In this document: positions 25,714-35,344 of the stretch, one piece after another | Layout of the letters: every line of letters starts with the position of its first letter | How positions within the stretch are numbered: position 1 is the stretch's first letter | Source: PGYR01 sp034670025 | GTDB lineage: Bacteria; Bacteroidota; Ignavibacteria; Kapaibacteriales; UBA2268 | Assembly: GCA_034670025.1 (NCBI GenBank) | Contig: JAXMOE010000001.1 | Location: 434,001 to 498,000, forward strand | Direction of reading: 5' to 3' | DNA: 64,000 bases | Notes under the pieces: model-generated | Databases searched by the model: none | Told to the model about the DNA's origin: nothing | Seen by the model: the letters and a program-made list of their open reading frames with translations, nothing else | Program-made: the position numbers and the translations under genes

Positions 25714-27966
25714 ATGGATATTCAAAAGATTATAAAATCAGATTATTTTTTTGCCGCAGTTATTGGTTTTTTTACAACCTTAATCTTTTTTTGGGGCAAT
25801 ATAGTAGGAGACGCATTTTTTTGGGAAGATATAGTAGAATATGTCTATCCATTCCAAAATTTTGCCGCGACTTCAAATGGAATTCCTTTTTGGAACCCAT
25901 ACACTTTTGGAGGGATGCCATTTTTTGCTGATGTGCAGACTGGTTTTTTCTATCCCCTCAATCGATTGTTAGACTTATTTGTAAGTGATGGCAGATTGCC
26001 ATTTGCAGCATTACAATTAGTAATTATCCTGCATTATCTTATTTCTCAACTTACTACTTTCACTTTAGCAAAGTCGTTTGACATTAGTCGCTATGGGGCA
26101 ATGATAGCCGCAATAGGTTATAGTTTCTCAATGTTAATGGTAAGTCATACAATTCACCCAATGATAATCTACCAACTGGCTTGGTTGCCATTAGTTTTGG
26201 CAATGCTTCATAAAGCATTTGTAATGGGGAAAATACATTATGGTATTCTTTCTGGATTAATTCTAGGGTTCTCTATTTTGGCAGGACATCCGCAAACAAT
26301 ACTTTTCGAGTTCATATTTATTGGACTTTTTTCACTGGGATTTTTAATTATAGCAATAAAAGAAAAAGAATTGAATTTACTGAAATTGGTAATTTCTACA
26401 ATATTGACTTTAATTATAGCTTATGGACTATTCGCTGTGCAGCTAATGCCAGCACAAGAATTAGCAGATTTATCACAGAGAGATGTTGTAAATTATGAGT
26501 TTTCAACAGAAGGATCTCTACACTTCAAACAAGCATTATCATCTATAGTTCCTAATTTATTTGGTAAGGTAAGTGGTGAAGATTTGAGAAATTCGACTTT
26601 CTATCTGTCATTTAATGGAAAGCAGGGAATATACTACTATTGGGAAACTTCATTTTATTTTGGTGTTTTGATATTAGCATTGGCTCTTTTCTATTTGATT
26701 AAAGAATACAAAAACTTCAACTCAATTCTTTTGGGCTCCATAGCACTATTTGGTTTTCTATTTGCTTTGGGTAGTAATTCTTTCTTCTATGATATAATCT
26801 ATAACCTACCTTATATAGATACATTTAGAATGCCAGGCAGAATATTGTTTTTTACAACTTTATCAATGAGCTTGCTAGCTGGCTTTGGTTTTGACAGACT
26901 GTTTCAAGCTGGATTAAAGAAGGATTACTCTATATTTATTGGCTTTGGAATTCCGTTGTTATTAGCTGTTATGGTATTGGGCGGATTGTTTTACAGTGGT
27001 TTTGAAACTCCAGATATGCTAACATCAGACATAGATTCAAGAGCTCTAGGGTCGGCTTTTATTCTTGTGTTGGGATTTGTAATAGCATTTTTGGCAATTA
27101 AAAAGAAGTTGAATTTAACATTAGCTGGGAGCTTGTTTATAATAATCCTATTTATTGACTTGTATTCATTTGGCGAAGATTTTAACAAGAGTGATTTTAA
27201 TCCAACAGAAACACAAATTCCTAATGGATATAAGATGCCTGTAGAATTTAAGAAATCATTCACGCCACAATTACCAGAAGATATATTCAGAGTGAATATG
27301 AGGATGTACCAACCTATGCGTTACATGGCAATGAAGAGAAATCAAGGTATGGTAGATAATGTTATGCTGATTGAAGGTTATAACCCATTGATACTTAACA
27401 GAGTAAATCCTCCTATGCCAAACAAAGATTTGAATATGGATATACGGAATGTTAGATACTCAATTGGAGTTGATAGGTCAATAAATGCTCCCAGATTCTT
27501 CGAAAATAAAGATAGATTTGGTAGTGCGTGGTTTGTTAATAAAGCCCATATCGTAGAGGAAGATAAAGTGGAAGGCGTTATGGAATCAGGGCAATTTGAT
27601 TTAAGAAATACGGTGATATTAGAGGAGAATGTAGATTTAGAGGAGAAAAATGACAAAGTTGATTATAAAATAGAGTGTTTAGAGTACGAAAATAACAGAA
27701 TTACTTATAAAATAAGCAATTCTACTGATGGATTTTTAGTTTTAAGTGAGATATATTACCCATCGTGGAAAGCCAAAGTAAATAATAGTGAGTCAAAAGT
27801 ATATAGAGCAAATTATTGTTTTAGAGCTGTTAAGCTTGAAAAGGGTGAAAATACTGTAGTTTTAGAGTATAATTCAGATACTTATAAAGCGGGTGGTTTG
27901 GTTTCACTTATTACATTACTGTTATCAACAGCAGGTTTTTTTGTTTTCTGGAAAAAAGAAATATAG
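25714..27966 (+). CDS. YfhO-family integral membrane protein
   Basis: 750 residues with about a dozen hydrophobic helices up to residue 490 and again at the C-terminus (about 725-745), with an extracytoplasmic beta-rich domain between them. The first loop has the family signature FWEDIVEYVYPFQNF ... PFWNPYTFGGMPFFADVQTG. YfhO-type proteins resemble GT-C glycosyltransferases and are linked in Firmicutes to lipoteichoic acid glycosylation; the substrate here is unknown. It lies divergent from the YqeY gene and is followed 4 bases later by a kinase gene. Confidence 0.85.
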   Translation: MDIQKIIKSDYFFAAVIGFFTTLIFFWGNIVGDAFFWEDIVEYVYPFQNFAATSNGIPFWNPYTFGGMPFFADVQTGFFYPLNRLLDLFVSDGRLPFAALQLVIILHYLISQLTTFTLAKSFDISRYGAMIAAIGYSFSMLMVSHTIHPMIIYQLAWLPLVLAMLHKAFVMGKIHYGILSGLILGFSILAGHPQTILFEFIFIGLFSLGFLIIAIKEKELNLLKLVISTILTLIIAYGLFAVQLMPAQELADLSQRDVVNYEFSTEGSLHFKQALSSIVPNLFGKVSGEDLRNSTFYLSFNGKQGIYYYWETSFYFGVLILALALFYLIKEYKNFNSILLGSIALFGFLFALGSNSFFYDIIYNLPYIDTFRMPGRILFFTTLSMSLLAGFGFDRLFQAGLKKDYSIFIGFGIPLLLAVMVLGGLFYSGFETPDMLTSDIDSRALGSAFILVLGFVIAFLAIKKKLNLTLAGSLFIIILFIDLYSFGEDFNKSDFNPTETQIPNGYKMPVEFKKSFTPQLPEDIFRVNMRMYQPMRYMAMKRNQGMVDNVMLIEGYNPLILNRVNPPMPNKDLNMDIRNVRYSIGVDRSINAPRFFENKDRFGSAWFVNKAHIVEEDKVEGVMESGQFDLRNTVILEENVDLEEKNDKVDYKIECLEYENNRITYKISNSTDGFLVLSEIYYPSWKAKVNNSESKVYRANYCFRAVKLEKGENTVVLEYNSDTYKAGGLVSLITLLLSTAGFFVFWKKEI

Positions 27967-27970
27967 ATAA

Positions 27971-29869
27971 TTGAAGAATAAAATATTAATATTACTGATA
28001 ATAGTATTTTCTATCGGGACAGTTTATGCCGATGAAAAAACTGATAAATTAGAGTTAAAGTTAGAAAATAAAAACTTGACTCCTGAACAGAAAATAGATA
28101 TTTACTATTCTCTACTTTTGGAGTATAGGAATGTACTTCCGCTGAAAGGTATTGACTACGCTACCGATGCGTTGAAAATAATTGAAGGTAACTCAAAGTT
28201 AGACACTCTCCATAAATTCAAATTCCTGAATGGTATAGGTGACACTTATAGATATGTAAGTAGTAACGAATATGCTATGGATAAGTATATTGAAGCACTA
28301 AAAGTAGCAGAAGACAGAAATAATAGAAAACAAAAAGCTATTGCACTAAATAATATAGGTCTGATTTATAATAACATAAAAGACTACCAATTAGCTTTAG
28401 AATATATGATTAGGTCTTATAAAATCATTAAGACTTATGATGATAAGCCATTACTAATCCAATCATATAATAACATTGCTTCGATTTATTGGAATGATAG
28501 CAAGATTGATAGTTCTGTAAAGTACTATAACCTTGCATTTGAGGCAAGTAAGGAAATAAATGATTTAGTTGGTTTGCTACATAGTTATAATAACTTAGGT
28601 ATAGTTTATTTACAACAAGGTGACAATTATACAGCTTTGGAATACTTTTACCGCTCTTTAGAAATTAGCCAGAATATTAATGATAGGGTAGGAGAAGCTA
28701 AAACACTTAACAATTTAGGTCAAGTGTTTATCAGTTTAGAAAAATATAATACTGCAGCAGCCAACTTGGAAGATGCTTTATCAATTGCGCAAGAATTAAA
28801 TGCAAAAGCGGTATTAGCTGATAGCTACTATTATTTATCAAAGCTATACGAAGAAAATGAAGATTATGAGAAAGCTTTGGAGTACAGTAAGAACTTTAGA
28901 ACTACCAAAGATAGTATTTACAATGTAGAACAGAACCGTAGAATACAAAAACTTCATGAGGAATTTGTATTACAAAAAAAGAACAGAGAGATAGAAATTC
29001 TTCAGAAGGATAAAGAATTATCTAACATTGTTACTATTGCTATTGTGAGTTTAGCTATTCTTCTAATTTTTATAGCAATATTGCTTTTCTCCAAGTATAG
29101 ATCTAATTTAAAAAATAATGAAATACTAAAAAATCTAAACACGAAGCTAAATGATAGCAACCATAAATTAGAAGAAACTAATATTACTAAGGATAAGATA
29201 TTTTCAATTGTAGCACATGATTTAAAAAATCCACTTAGTGGCTTTAAGAACATCACCACTGTACTATCTGACTACTACAATGATATGGATGAAAAGGAGA
29301 TAAAAAACTCTTTAGATATGATAAAAGATGCTTCTAATAATTTAATGCTTTTATTAGAAAACCTATTGACTTGGGCTAAGCTTCAGAAAAATGAAATAGA
29401 AAATTATCCTGAAAAATTTGCAATTAACTATCTTGTAAAGAAATATATCGATCACTATAGTGTTCAAGCAAATCAAAAACAGGTAGAAATGATTTATAAC
29501 AATGGGGAAGAGGTCTTTGCTTATGCTGATCCTAATTTAGTCTCTGTTGTTATCAAAAATTTAATTTCTAACTCAATAAAATATTCTAACAAGAATAGCA
29601 AAGTGGTTGTAAATATCGAGAATATTAACAACAAAGCAACGGTAAACATAACAGATAAAGGTATTGGTATAGATAAGGCTACTCTGAATAATATATTTTC
29701 TATCCATAATGATAAAGATTCAAGATTTGGTACCGAAGGTGAGAGAGGTACTGGAATTGGACTAATTTTGAGTAATTCATTTGTAAAAATGAATGATGGT
29801 GATATTTGGATAGAATCAGAAGAAGGGAAAGGGACAACTGTAACATTCGAATTACCTTCCACAAATTAG
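27971..29869 (+). CDS. TPR-containing sensor histidine kinase
   Basis: 632 residues starting at TTG (MKNKILILLIIVFSIGTVYA, signal peptide). Tetratricopeptide repeats fill about residues 60-310 (recurrent A-LNNIGxIY pattern). One membrane helix spans 352-374, then a coiled coil, the HisKA domain with phospho-acceptor His416 in FSIVAHDLKNPL, and an HATPase domain (about 520-630) with NLISNSIKYS, ITDKGIGID and GTGIGLILS. Periplasmic TPRs are expected to sense a protein or peptide partner. There is no receiver domain and no regulator adjacent, so its target is not known from context. Its stop overlaps that of the convergent broken methyltransferase gene by four bases. Confidence 0.9.
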   Translation: MKNKILILLIIVFSIGTVYADEKTDKLELKLENKNLTPEQKIDIYYSLLLEYRNVLPLKGIDYATDALKIIEGNSKLDTLHKFKFLNGIGDTYRYVSSNEYAMDKYIEALKVAEDRNNRKQKAIALNNIGLIYNNIKDYQLALEYMIRSYKIIKTYDDKPLLIQSYNNIASIYWNDSKIDSSVKYYNLAFEASKEINDLVGLLHSYNNLGIVYLQQGDNYTALEYFYRSLEISQNINDRVGEAKTLNNLGQVFISLEKYNTAAANLEDALSIAQELNAKAVLADSYYYLSKLYEENEDYEKALEYSKNFRTTKDSIYNVEQNRRIQKLHEEFVLQKKNREIEILQKDKELSNIVTIAIVSLAILLIFIAILLFSKYRSNLKNNEILKNLNTKLNDSNHKLEETNITKDKIFSIVAHDLKNPLSGFKNITTVLSDYYNDMDEKEIKNSLDMIKDASNNLMLLLENLLTWAKLQKNEIENYPEKFAINYLVKKYIDHYSVQANQKQVEMIYNNGEEVFAYADPNLVSVVIKNLISNSIKYSNKNSKVVVNIENINNKATVNITDKGIGIDKATLNNIFSIHNDKDSRFGTEGERGTGIGLILSNSFVKMNDGDIWIESEEGKGTTVTFELPSTN

Positions 29870-30528
29870 TATTTTATAGCTCTTATCATTTCTCTTTTAT
29901 TAATTGCTCCAGGTAGAACTTGGATATGAAAATTTGCTTTAAATAATAAATCTTTTAATAATTTTGTAGAAGCATAGGTTACCATAACCCCATTTATATT
30001 TAACAAATTATAAATTTTTTGTATGTTGTTATTTGACCAAATGTTTCTATCTTTTCTTAAATCAAACCCATCAAAATAGATTAAATCAAATTTCTCCTCT
30101 GATTTAAAAATTTCTAAATATGATTCTAAAAGTAGAAATTGGAATGAATTATTATAATTTACTTTTCTATTAATATTCTCCGAATTGTGTATAAAAGTGA
30201 AGAATTGTTCTTCTTCTGATAGCAAACTTGAATAGTTTAAAGTTTTTACGATTTCAATTGGCAGTATATATGGTTCTAAAGCAGTATAATTTATTTTTGT
30301 ATTGCCTTGATTTAACCTAGTTAAATAGCAATTTAACCCTGTTCAAAACCCAATTTCTAATATATTTATAGTTTCTTTATTTGTTCTTGATGAAATAGAA
30401 TGAAGTCCTTGCTCTATATATACATATAAAGACTCTGAAATTGCACCATCCATAGAGTGGTATGTATCACCAGTTTGTGGAGATATTAAGGTCGAAGAGC
30501 CATCATTTGTATGTAAGTGTTTGTACAT
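29866..30528 (-). pseudogene. MnmC-like methyltransferase (DUF752) broken by one TGA codon
   Basis: A single 221-codon frame interrupted only by TGA at 30343-30345. The TGA replaces the second glycine of the SAM-binding motif: the frame reads EIGF-stop-TGLN where the family has EIGFGTGLN, so one base change from GGA explains it. The C-terminal part matches the MnmC methyltransferase domain well (DLIYFDGFDLRKDRNIW ... NGVMVTYAS ... LPGAINKREMIRA). In the family this domain methylates the aminomethyl group on the wobble uridine of tRNA (mnm5s2U step). No other damage is visible, so the mutation is recent or a sequence error. A TTG at 30223-30225 could start a useless C-terminal fragment. Confidence 0.85.
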
Positions 30529-30530
30529 AT

Positions 30531-30561
30531 AAAAAAAGCTAACTACGAGATATAGTTAGCT
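30531..30561 (-). terminator. Intrinsic terminator after rpsP
   Basis: Perfect 9-bp stem AGCTAACTA (30537-30545) / TAGTTAGCT (30553-30561), loop of 7 bases, followed on the minus strand by seven T (A-run at 30531-30537). It ends the ffh-rpsP transcription unit, about 35 bases after the rpsP stop codon, and lies just upstream of the broken methyltransferase gene. Confidence 0.85.
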
Positions 30562-30595
30562 AAATTTAAATCTTTTAGATTAATGCAAAATAACA

Positions 30596-31045
30596 CTAAG
30601 ATTCAGTAGTTTCCTCTGCACTTTCAGGAGGAGAATCTTCAGTAGTAGTAGCTTCCTCAGAAACTTCTTCTTCTGCTGGTTTAGCTTTCTTAGCTTTTCT
30701 TGCCTTTTTTAATCTATCGTGTCTAGCCAAAGCAGTTTCTTTATGCTTTGTGATTTGCTCAGCTATCTGATCTTCATCAAGTCCTTTGAACAAAAGTGCT
30801 CTTTTCAGAAGTACACCTTCATAACTTAATATATTTCTAACAGTTTGAGTTGGTTGAGCACCTTCATTAAGCCAATAAATAGCTCGTGAGTCATCCAATT
30901 TAACTGTGTTTGGACTTGTATTAGGATCAAAATATCCTACTCTCTCGATGTAAGCACCGTCTCTTTTTCTTCTGCTATCAACTGCGACAACATCGTATAC
31001 GGGGTAACCTTTACGCCCTTTTCTTCTTAGTCTTAACTTTACCAT
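30596..31045 (-). CDS. rpsP: 30S ribosomal protein S16
   Basis: 149 residues. The first 80 or so are canonical S16 (MVKLRLRRKGRKGYPVYDVVAVDSRRKRDG, YFDPN, YWLNEGAQPTQTVRNIL). The C-terminal 60-65 residues are an extension rich in Lys/Ala, then Glu/Ser/Thr, seen in S16 of several Bacteroidota-related groups. S16 is needed for 30S assembly. It lies 46 bases after ffh in the same direction. In many bacteria rpsP is followed by rimM and trmD; here those two are 24 kb away. Confidence 0.95.
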   Translation of the reverse strand: MVKLRLRRKGRKGYPVYDVVAVDSRRKRDGAYIERVGYFDPNTSPNTVKLDDSRAIYWLNEGAQPTQTVRNILSYEGVLLKRALLFKGLDEDQIAEQITKHKETALARHDRLKKARKAKKAKPAEEEVSEEATTTEDSPPESAEETTES

Positions 31046-31091
31046 AGTATTGTAATATTACCTTATTAATTACTGTAATTTAATTTCAATT

Positions 31092-32432
31092 TTATTTAAT
31101 ACCAAATTTTCCTAAACCTAATCCACCTAACATTCTAGATTTTTTGCCACGTGATATGTTTTTTAACATTTTTCCCATATCATCGAACTGCTTAATTAAT
31201 CTATTTACGTCTTGTACTTTAGTTCCACTTCCTTTGGCAATTCTCATTCTTCGAGAACCATTAATGATTTTTGGATTAGTTCTTTCTTTCTTAGTCATTG
31301 ATTGAATTATTGCTTCAACTTTTTTGAAAGCACCATCATCAACATTAACATTTTTCATTTGTTTATCCATACCTGGTATCATTCCAAGTAGGTCTTTCAA
31401 AGAACCCATTTTTTGAATTGCTTTAAGTTGACTTAAAAAATCATCAAACGTAAATTCATTTTTTCTGATTTTTTCTTCTAACTCTTCAGCTTCTTTTTTA
31501 TCAATTTGGGATTCAGCTTTTTCAACTAATGTAAGTATGTCACCCATACCCAAGATTCTGGAAGCAATTCTTTCGGGGTGGAATGGCTCTAAATCATCAA
31601 CTGTTTCGCCAACTCCAACATATTTAATTGGTTTTCCTACTACTTTCAGTACAGAAAGAGCAGCTCCACCACGAGTATCACCATCCAATTTGGTTAATAC
31701 TACACCTGTCAATTCTAATTTCTCGTGAAAAGCTTTGGCTGTTGTAACAGCATCTTGTCCAATCATCGCATCACAAACGAAAAGAGTTTCTATTGGATCA
31801 ACAGCTTTGCTGATGTTCTCAACTTCATCCATCATCTTTTCGTCAATGGTCAATCTACCTGCAGTATCGATTATTATAGTATCTCTACCAAATTTACGTG
31901 CATACTCTAAGGCATTTTTTGAAATTTCAACTGGATCCATGTTTCCATCTTCAGTGAAAACTGGAGTTTTTATTTGCTCACCTAAAGTTTTTAACTGCTC
32001 TATTGCAGCGGGTCTGTAAACATCACAGGCAACTAATAGAGGTTGACGACCCTTTTTTCTTAAATTCTTTGCTAATTTGGCACAAAATGTAGTTTTACCA
32101 GAACCTTGTAGCCCTGCAACTAAAATTATTGTAGGTTTACCCGACGCTATTTTAATGTCAGCTTTTTTGCTGCCCATTAATTCTACTAATTCTTCATTTA
32201 CTATTTTTACTATAAGCTGATCGGGAAGTAACTTGCCTTTAACTTCACTACCAATAGCTTTTTCTTTCACATCTTCAACAAATTTCTTAACTACGTCAAT
32301 GTGAACATCGGCATCTAACAATGCTCGACGAATTTCGCCCATTGCTTCAGAAATATTTTCTTCAGTAATCTTGCTTTGACCACGAAATTTCTTTAATGTT
32401 ACTTCTAACTTTTCTTGTAAACTATTAAACAT
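31092..32432 (-). CDS. ffh: Signal recognition particle protein Ffh
   Basis: 446 residues, normal length. N domain (1-85), GTPase G domain with P-loop GLQGSGKT (107-114), DVYRPAAIEQL, DTAGR and TKLDGDTRGGAAL motifs, then a methionine-rich M domain (about 300-446) with the RNA-binding signature SRRMRIAKGSG. It binds signal sequences at the ribosome and, with 4.5S RNA and FtsY, targets proteins to the Sec translocon. First gene of the ffh-rpsP unit; a strong promoter candidate lies 32-62 bases upstream. Confidence 0.97.
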   Translation of the reverse strand: MFNSLQEKLEVTLKKFRGQSKITEENISEAMGEIRRALLDADVHIDVVKKFVEDVKEKAIGSEVKGKLLPDQLIVKIVNEELVELMGSKKADIKIASGKPTIILVAGLQGSGKTTFCAKLAKNLRKKGRQPLLVACDVYRPAAIEQLKTLGEQIKTPVFTEDGNMDPVEISKNALEYARKFGRDTIIIDTAGRLTIDEKMMDEVENISKAVDPIETLFVCDAMIGQDAVTTAKAFHEKLELTGVVLTKLDGDTRGGAALSVLKVVGKPIKYVGVGETVDDLEPFHPERIASRILGMGDILTLVEKAESQIDKKEAEELEEKIRKNEFTFDDFLSQLKAIQKMGSLKDLLGMIPGMDKQMKNVNVDDGAFKKVEAIIQSMTKKERTNPKIINGSRRMRIAKGSGTKVQDVNRLIKQFDDMGKMLKNISRGKKSRMLGGLGLGKFGIK

Positions 32433-32463
32433 TTATATTCAGTTATTCATTTTTATAAGACTA

Positions 32464-32494
32464 CAAAAATAAAATATCTTTTGCTTATAAACAA
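32464..32494 (-). promoter_or_regulatory. Bacteroidota-type promoter of ffh-rpsP
   Basis: On the minus strand: TTG (32492-32494), exactly 20 bases, then TATTTTTG (32464-32471), followed by TAGTC. This fits the -33 TTTG / -7 TAnnTTTG consensus of the Bacteroidota primary sigma factor. The same layout, including the TAGTC after the -7 box, occurs in front of tRNA-Cys (54943-54974). Confidence 0.65.
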
Positions 32495-32531
32495 GCTCTA
32501 ATGTTATTATTATTAAGGGATTAATATTGAT

Positions 32532-32687
32532 ATGTTTTTATTTATATTTGGACTAATAACTTTCGTCGTACTTTTAGCACCAGCTTTGTACTTTTTTGTT
32601 GAAAGAAAATACAAATTAATGTTTGTGCTGCTTGCAGTTAACTTGATAGTTACCAGTAGTTTAATTGTTGCATCACAAGTGCTTTAA
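32532..32687 (+). CDS. Small two-helix membrane protein, 51 residues
   Basis: ATG to TAA, 51 residues, beginning MFLFIFGLITFVVLLAPALYFF and with a second hydrophobic helix after the basic turn VERKYK. An AAGGGA ribosome binding site lies 11 bases upstream. It is divergent from ffh and its stop codon overlaps that of dnaB by four bases (TTAA), the same arrangement as four other convergent pairs in this window, which favours a real gene. No family recognised. Confidence 0.5.
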   Translation: MFLFIFGLITFVVLLAPALYFFVERKYKLMFVLLAVNLIVTSSLIVASQVL

Positions 32688-34138
32688 AAATTTGAGTTCT
32701 TGTCTTGAGGTGGTGCAACTTTGTCTGGCATTTCTTCATAACCATAACTTAGATTTTCAAATCGTGCATAACTTTTTTGGAATGCTACTCGAACTGTACC
32801 AATTGGACCGTTTCTTTGTTTCCCAATTATTAGTTCTGCGGTGCCTTCCGTAGGAGTTTTGTCTTCATATTCCATTTGTCCATATACTTCTCTTCTTTGA
32901 ACAAATAAAATAACATCGGCATCTTGCTCAATTGAACCTGATTCCCTTAGGTCAGAAAGCATAGGGGAGCGGTTTTTACCAGGTCTACTCTCAATGGAAC
33001 GATTAAGCTGCGCCAAAGCAATAACTGGGATTTCTAATTCTTTGGCTATTTGTTTCAATGTCATAGATATGATTGAGATTTCTCTTTCTCTTGATTCCAT
33101 ACCCGAAGCTCGAACTAATTGGAGATAGTCAACAAACACTGCATCTATGTTGTGTTCCGCTTTCAACCTTCTACATTTAGCTCTCAGTTCCATGATTTCA
33201 ATCATTGAGCTATCATCGAAAAAGATATTAGCATCATTCAATTTACCAAGGGAATCAATTATTCTTTGGTTTTCTTGGTCAGTAATTTTACCAGTTCTTA
33301 TCTTCTGTTGGTTGATTTTAGCTTCTGCAGATAATAATCGAATTATAAGTTGCGTTGAAGCCATCTCTAATGAAAAGAACGCTATCGATTTTTTATATTC
33401 AACTGCCAAATTCCTAGCAATAGAAAGGGATAATGCAGTTTTACCCATTGAAGGTCTTGCAGCGATGATAATAAGTTCAGATTTCTGAAGTCCACCAAGG
33501 TATTTGTCTAAATCAATCAAACCAGAAGGAATACCAGTCAAGCCTGATTCTGAACGTACCCGCATATCATCAATTTGCTTGTAAGCTTCCTTGGTTAACT
33601 CACGCATTCCTTGATAATTCTTTGTCATTCGTTTTTCTGCAATTCTAAAAATCTCAGATTCAGCTTTGTCTATTTCTGATAAAATATCTTTTTCTTCATC
33701 ATAAGCGTTATTTATTACTTGTCCACTTGACTCTATTAGATCTCTTCGGAGTTGCTTTTCAAGAACTATTAAGGAATATTGCTCTACACTTGCGGCTGTA
33801 GCTACTTCTTTATTAATTTTTGCTAAGTAAGCTCTGCCACCGATTGATTCCAAATCACCAGTTTTACTTAAATTTTCTGATAAAGTAAGTAAATCAACAG
33901 TTTTATTTTGTTCTGATAAATTTAAAATAGATTTAAAAATAATTTTATGCTTTTCTTGGTAAAATGAATCAGCCGACAATAACTCAGTTGACTTGGAAAT
34001 AGCCTGTTTGCTCAACATCATAGCACCCAATACGGCAATCTCCGCTTCTAATGAATTAGGAGGTATTCTGTTGCCAACTATTGGACTTACTTTCATGTTA
34101 TTATTATTTTCTTTATACTGCTTTCTGACTGTTGTCAT
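32684..34138 (-). CDS. dnaB: Replicative DNA helicase DnaB
   Basis: 484 residues. N-terminal primase-interacting domain (about 25-130: PPNSLEAEIAVLGAMML), linker helix, and RecA-like C-terminal domain with Walker A ARPSMGKT (227-234), Walker B VFVDYLQL and the arginine-finger region; LNRSIESRPGKNRSPMLSDLRESGSIEQDAD is split by no intein. It unwinds DNA as a hexamer at the replication fork. The ATG at residue 15 (MKVSPIV) is an alternative start. Its stop overlaps the small plus-strand gene. Confidence 0.96.
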   Translation of the reverse strand: MTTVRKQYKENNNNMKVSPIVGNRIPPNSLEAEIAVLGAMMLSKQAISKSTELLSADSFYQEKHKIIFKSILNLSEQNKTVDLLTLSENLSKTGDLESIGGRAYLAKINKEVATAASVEQYSLIVLEKQLRRDLIESSGQVINNAYDEEKDILSEIDKAESEIFRIAEKRMTKNYQGMRELTKEAYKQIDDMRVRSESGLTGIPSGLIDLDKYLGGLQKSELIIIAARPSMGKTALSLSIARNLAVEYKKSIAFFSLEMASTQLIIRLLSAEAKINQQKIRTGKITDQENQRIIDSLGKLNDANIFFDDSSMIEIMELRAKCRRLKAEHNIDAVFVDYLQLVRASGMESREREISIISMTLKQIAKELEIPVIALAQLNRSIESRPGKNRSPMLSDLRESGSIEQDADVILFVQRREVYGQMEYEDKTPTEGTAELIIGKQRNGPIGTVRVAFQKSYARFENLSYGYEEMPDKVAPPQDKNSNF

Positions 34139-34249
34139 AATTTAATCTAAATTTGATTTTATTATTTCTACATATTTAACATATTTATTCTTATAATTCT
34201 TAACAATATTCATTTAGTTATTAATAAATAATCAACATTCGTAAATTTT

Positions 34250-35344
34250 ATGAAAAAAATACTAGTTATAGACGACGCAGAGTTCATTTTGGAGAGTACT
34301 TCATCACTTTTAGAATTTGAAGGTTATGAAGTGATTACTGCAGAAAATGGAGTCAAAGGATTGGAACAAGCATTTAACAATTCTCCAGATTTAATTCTTT
34401 GCGATATTTCAATGCCAGAGATGGATGGATATGAAGTTTTGGAAAATATTAGGAGTAGTGAAAAAACTCACAGAACTCCTTTTATATTTTTAACTGCATT
34501 CAATGAAAAATCAAATATGCGTGATGGAATGACAAAAGGGGCAGATGATTACCTTGTCAAACCATACACAAGGAATGAAATCGTTGAAGCAATAGATGCA
34601 CAGTGGAGTAAGTATAACCTAATCGAAGAGCATGTTAAGACAAAAGTAGATGAGGTTGGTAAAAATGTAACTTATGCTTTACCTCATGAGTTCAGAACAG
34701 CCGTCAACGAAATAAAAGGTAATGCAGGAATTCTTCACAATCAAGGTGAGTTACTAAACACGGAAGAATTAAAATCACTTTCGGGAGATATACTTAACTC
34801 AGTTTCAAGATTGTCCAAAATAACTGAAAATTATTTGCAATATATTAAATTAGACAACTTGAACGAGTCTAATTTGAAATCACTATTAAACTACAAAACT
34901 GATGAACCTTTCGCAATTGCGTGTGATATAGTTTACAATTTGGCAGAAAAATATTCCCGAGTATCTGACGTAGAAATTGGTTCTGAGACGGAAGAAAATT
35001 TTATAAAAATGTCTTCAGAATATTATTATTCCCTTGTATTTGAACTTATTGACAATGCTTTGAAGTTTTCAAATACAGGGAGTAAAGTAGTAGTTAGTGC
35101 GAAATTTGAAGGAAATTATTTTAAACTTAAAATCTTAGATGAAGGGATTGGTTTGGATCAAAATAAAGTAAAAAGCATAGCGGCACTTAATCAATTTGAT
35201 AGAGATAAAAATGAGCAGCAAGGGTTAGGGTTAGGTTTAGCAATTGCTACAAAAATAATTACTTTACATAATGGACAATATAAAATTGAATCTAACAAAG
35301 ACGGAACAAAGTTTGAGTTGTCATTACCAAATTTTACAAATTAA
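34250..35344 (+). CDS. Cytoplasmic receiver-histidine kinase protein
   Basis: 364 residues, no membrane segment. An N-terminal receiver domain (1-120) with Asp52 in LILCDISMPEMDG and Lys104 in YLVKPY is followed directly by a HisKA-like helix with His146 in ALPHEFRTAV and an HATPase domain (about 245-364: FELIDNALKFS, ILDEGIGLD, QQGLGLGLAIA). Such receiver-first kinases are common in cyanobacteria and Bacteroidota and take part in multistep phosphorelays. It ends 11 bases inside the convergent outer-membrane protein gene, and no cognate regulator is adjacent. Confidence 0.88.
   Translation: MKKILVIDDAEFILESTSSLLEFEGYEVITAENGVKGLEQAFNNSPDLILCDISMPEMDGYEVLENIRSSEKTHRTPFIFLTAFNEKSNMRDGMTKGADDYLVKPYTRNEIVEAIDAQWSKYNLIEEHVKTKVDEVGKNVTYALPHEFRTAVNEIKGNAGILHNQGELLNTEELKSLSGDILNSVSRLSKITENYLQYIKLDNLNESNLKSLLNYKTDEPFAIACDIVYNLAEKYSRVSDVEIGSETEENFIKMSSEYYYSLVFELIDNALKFSNTGSKVVVSAKFEGNYFKLKILDEGIGLDQNKVKSIAALNQFDRDKNEQQGLGLGLAIATKIITLHNGQYKIESNKDGTKFELSLPNFTN

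Noticed and set aside
30343..30345. TGA read as glycine (Gracilibacteria-type code) in the MnmC-like gene
   Set aside because: Several intact genes, such as mfd and the kinase at 18664, end at TGA, and no other gene needs TGA as sense.
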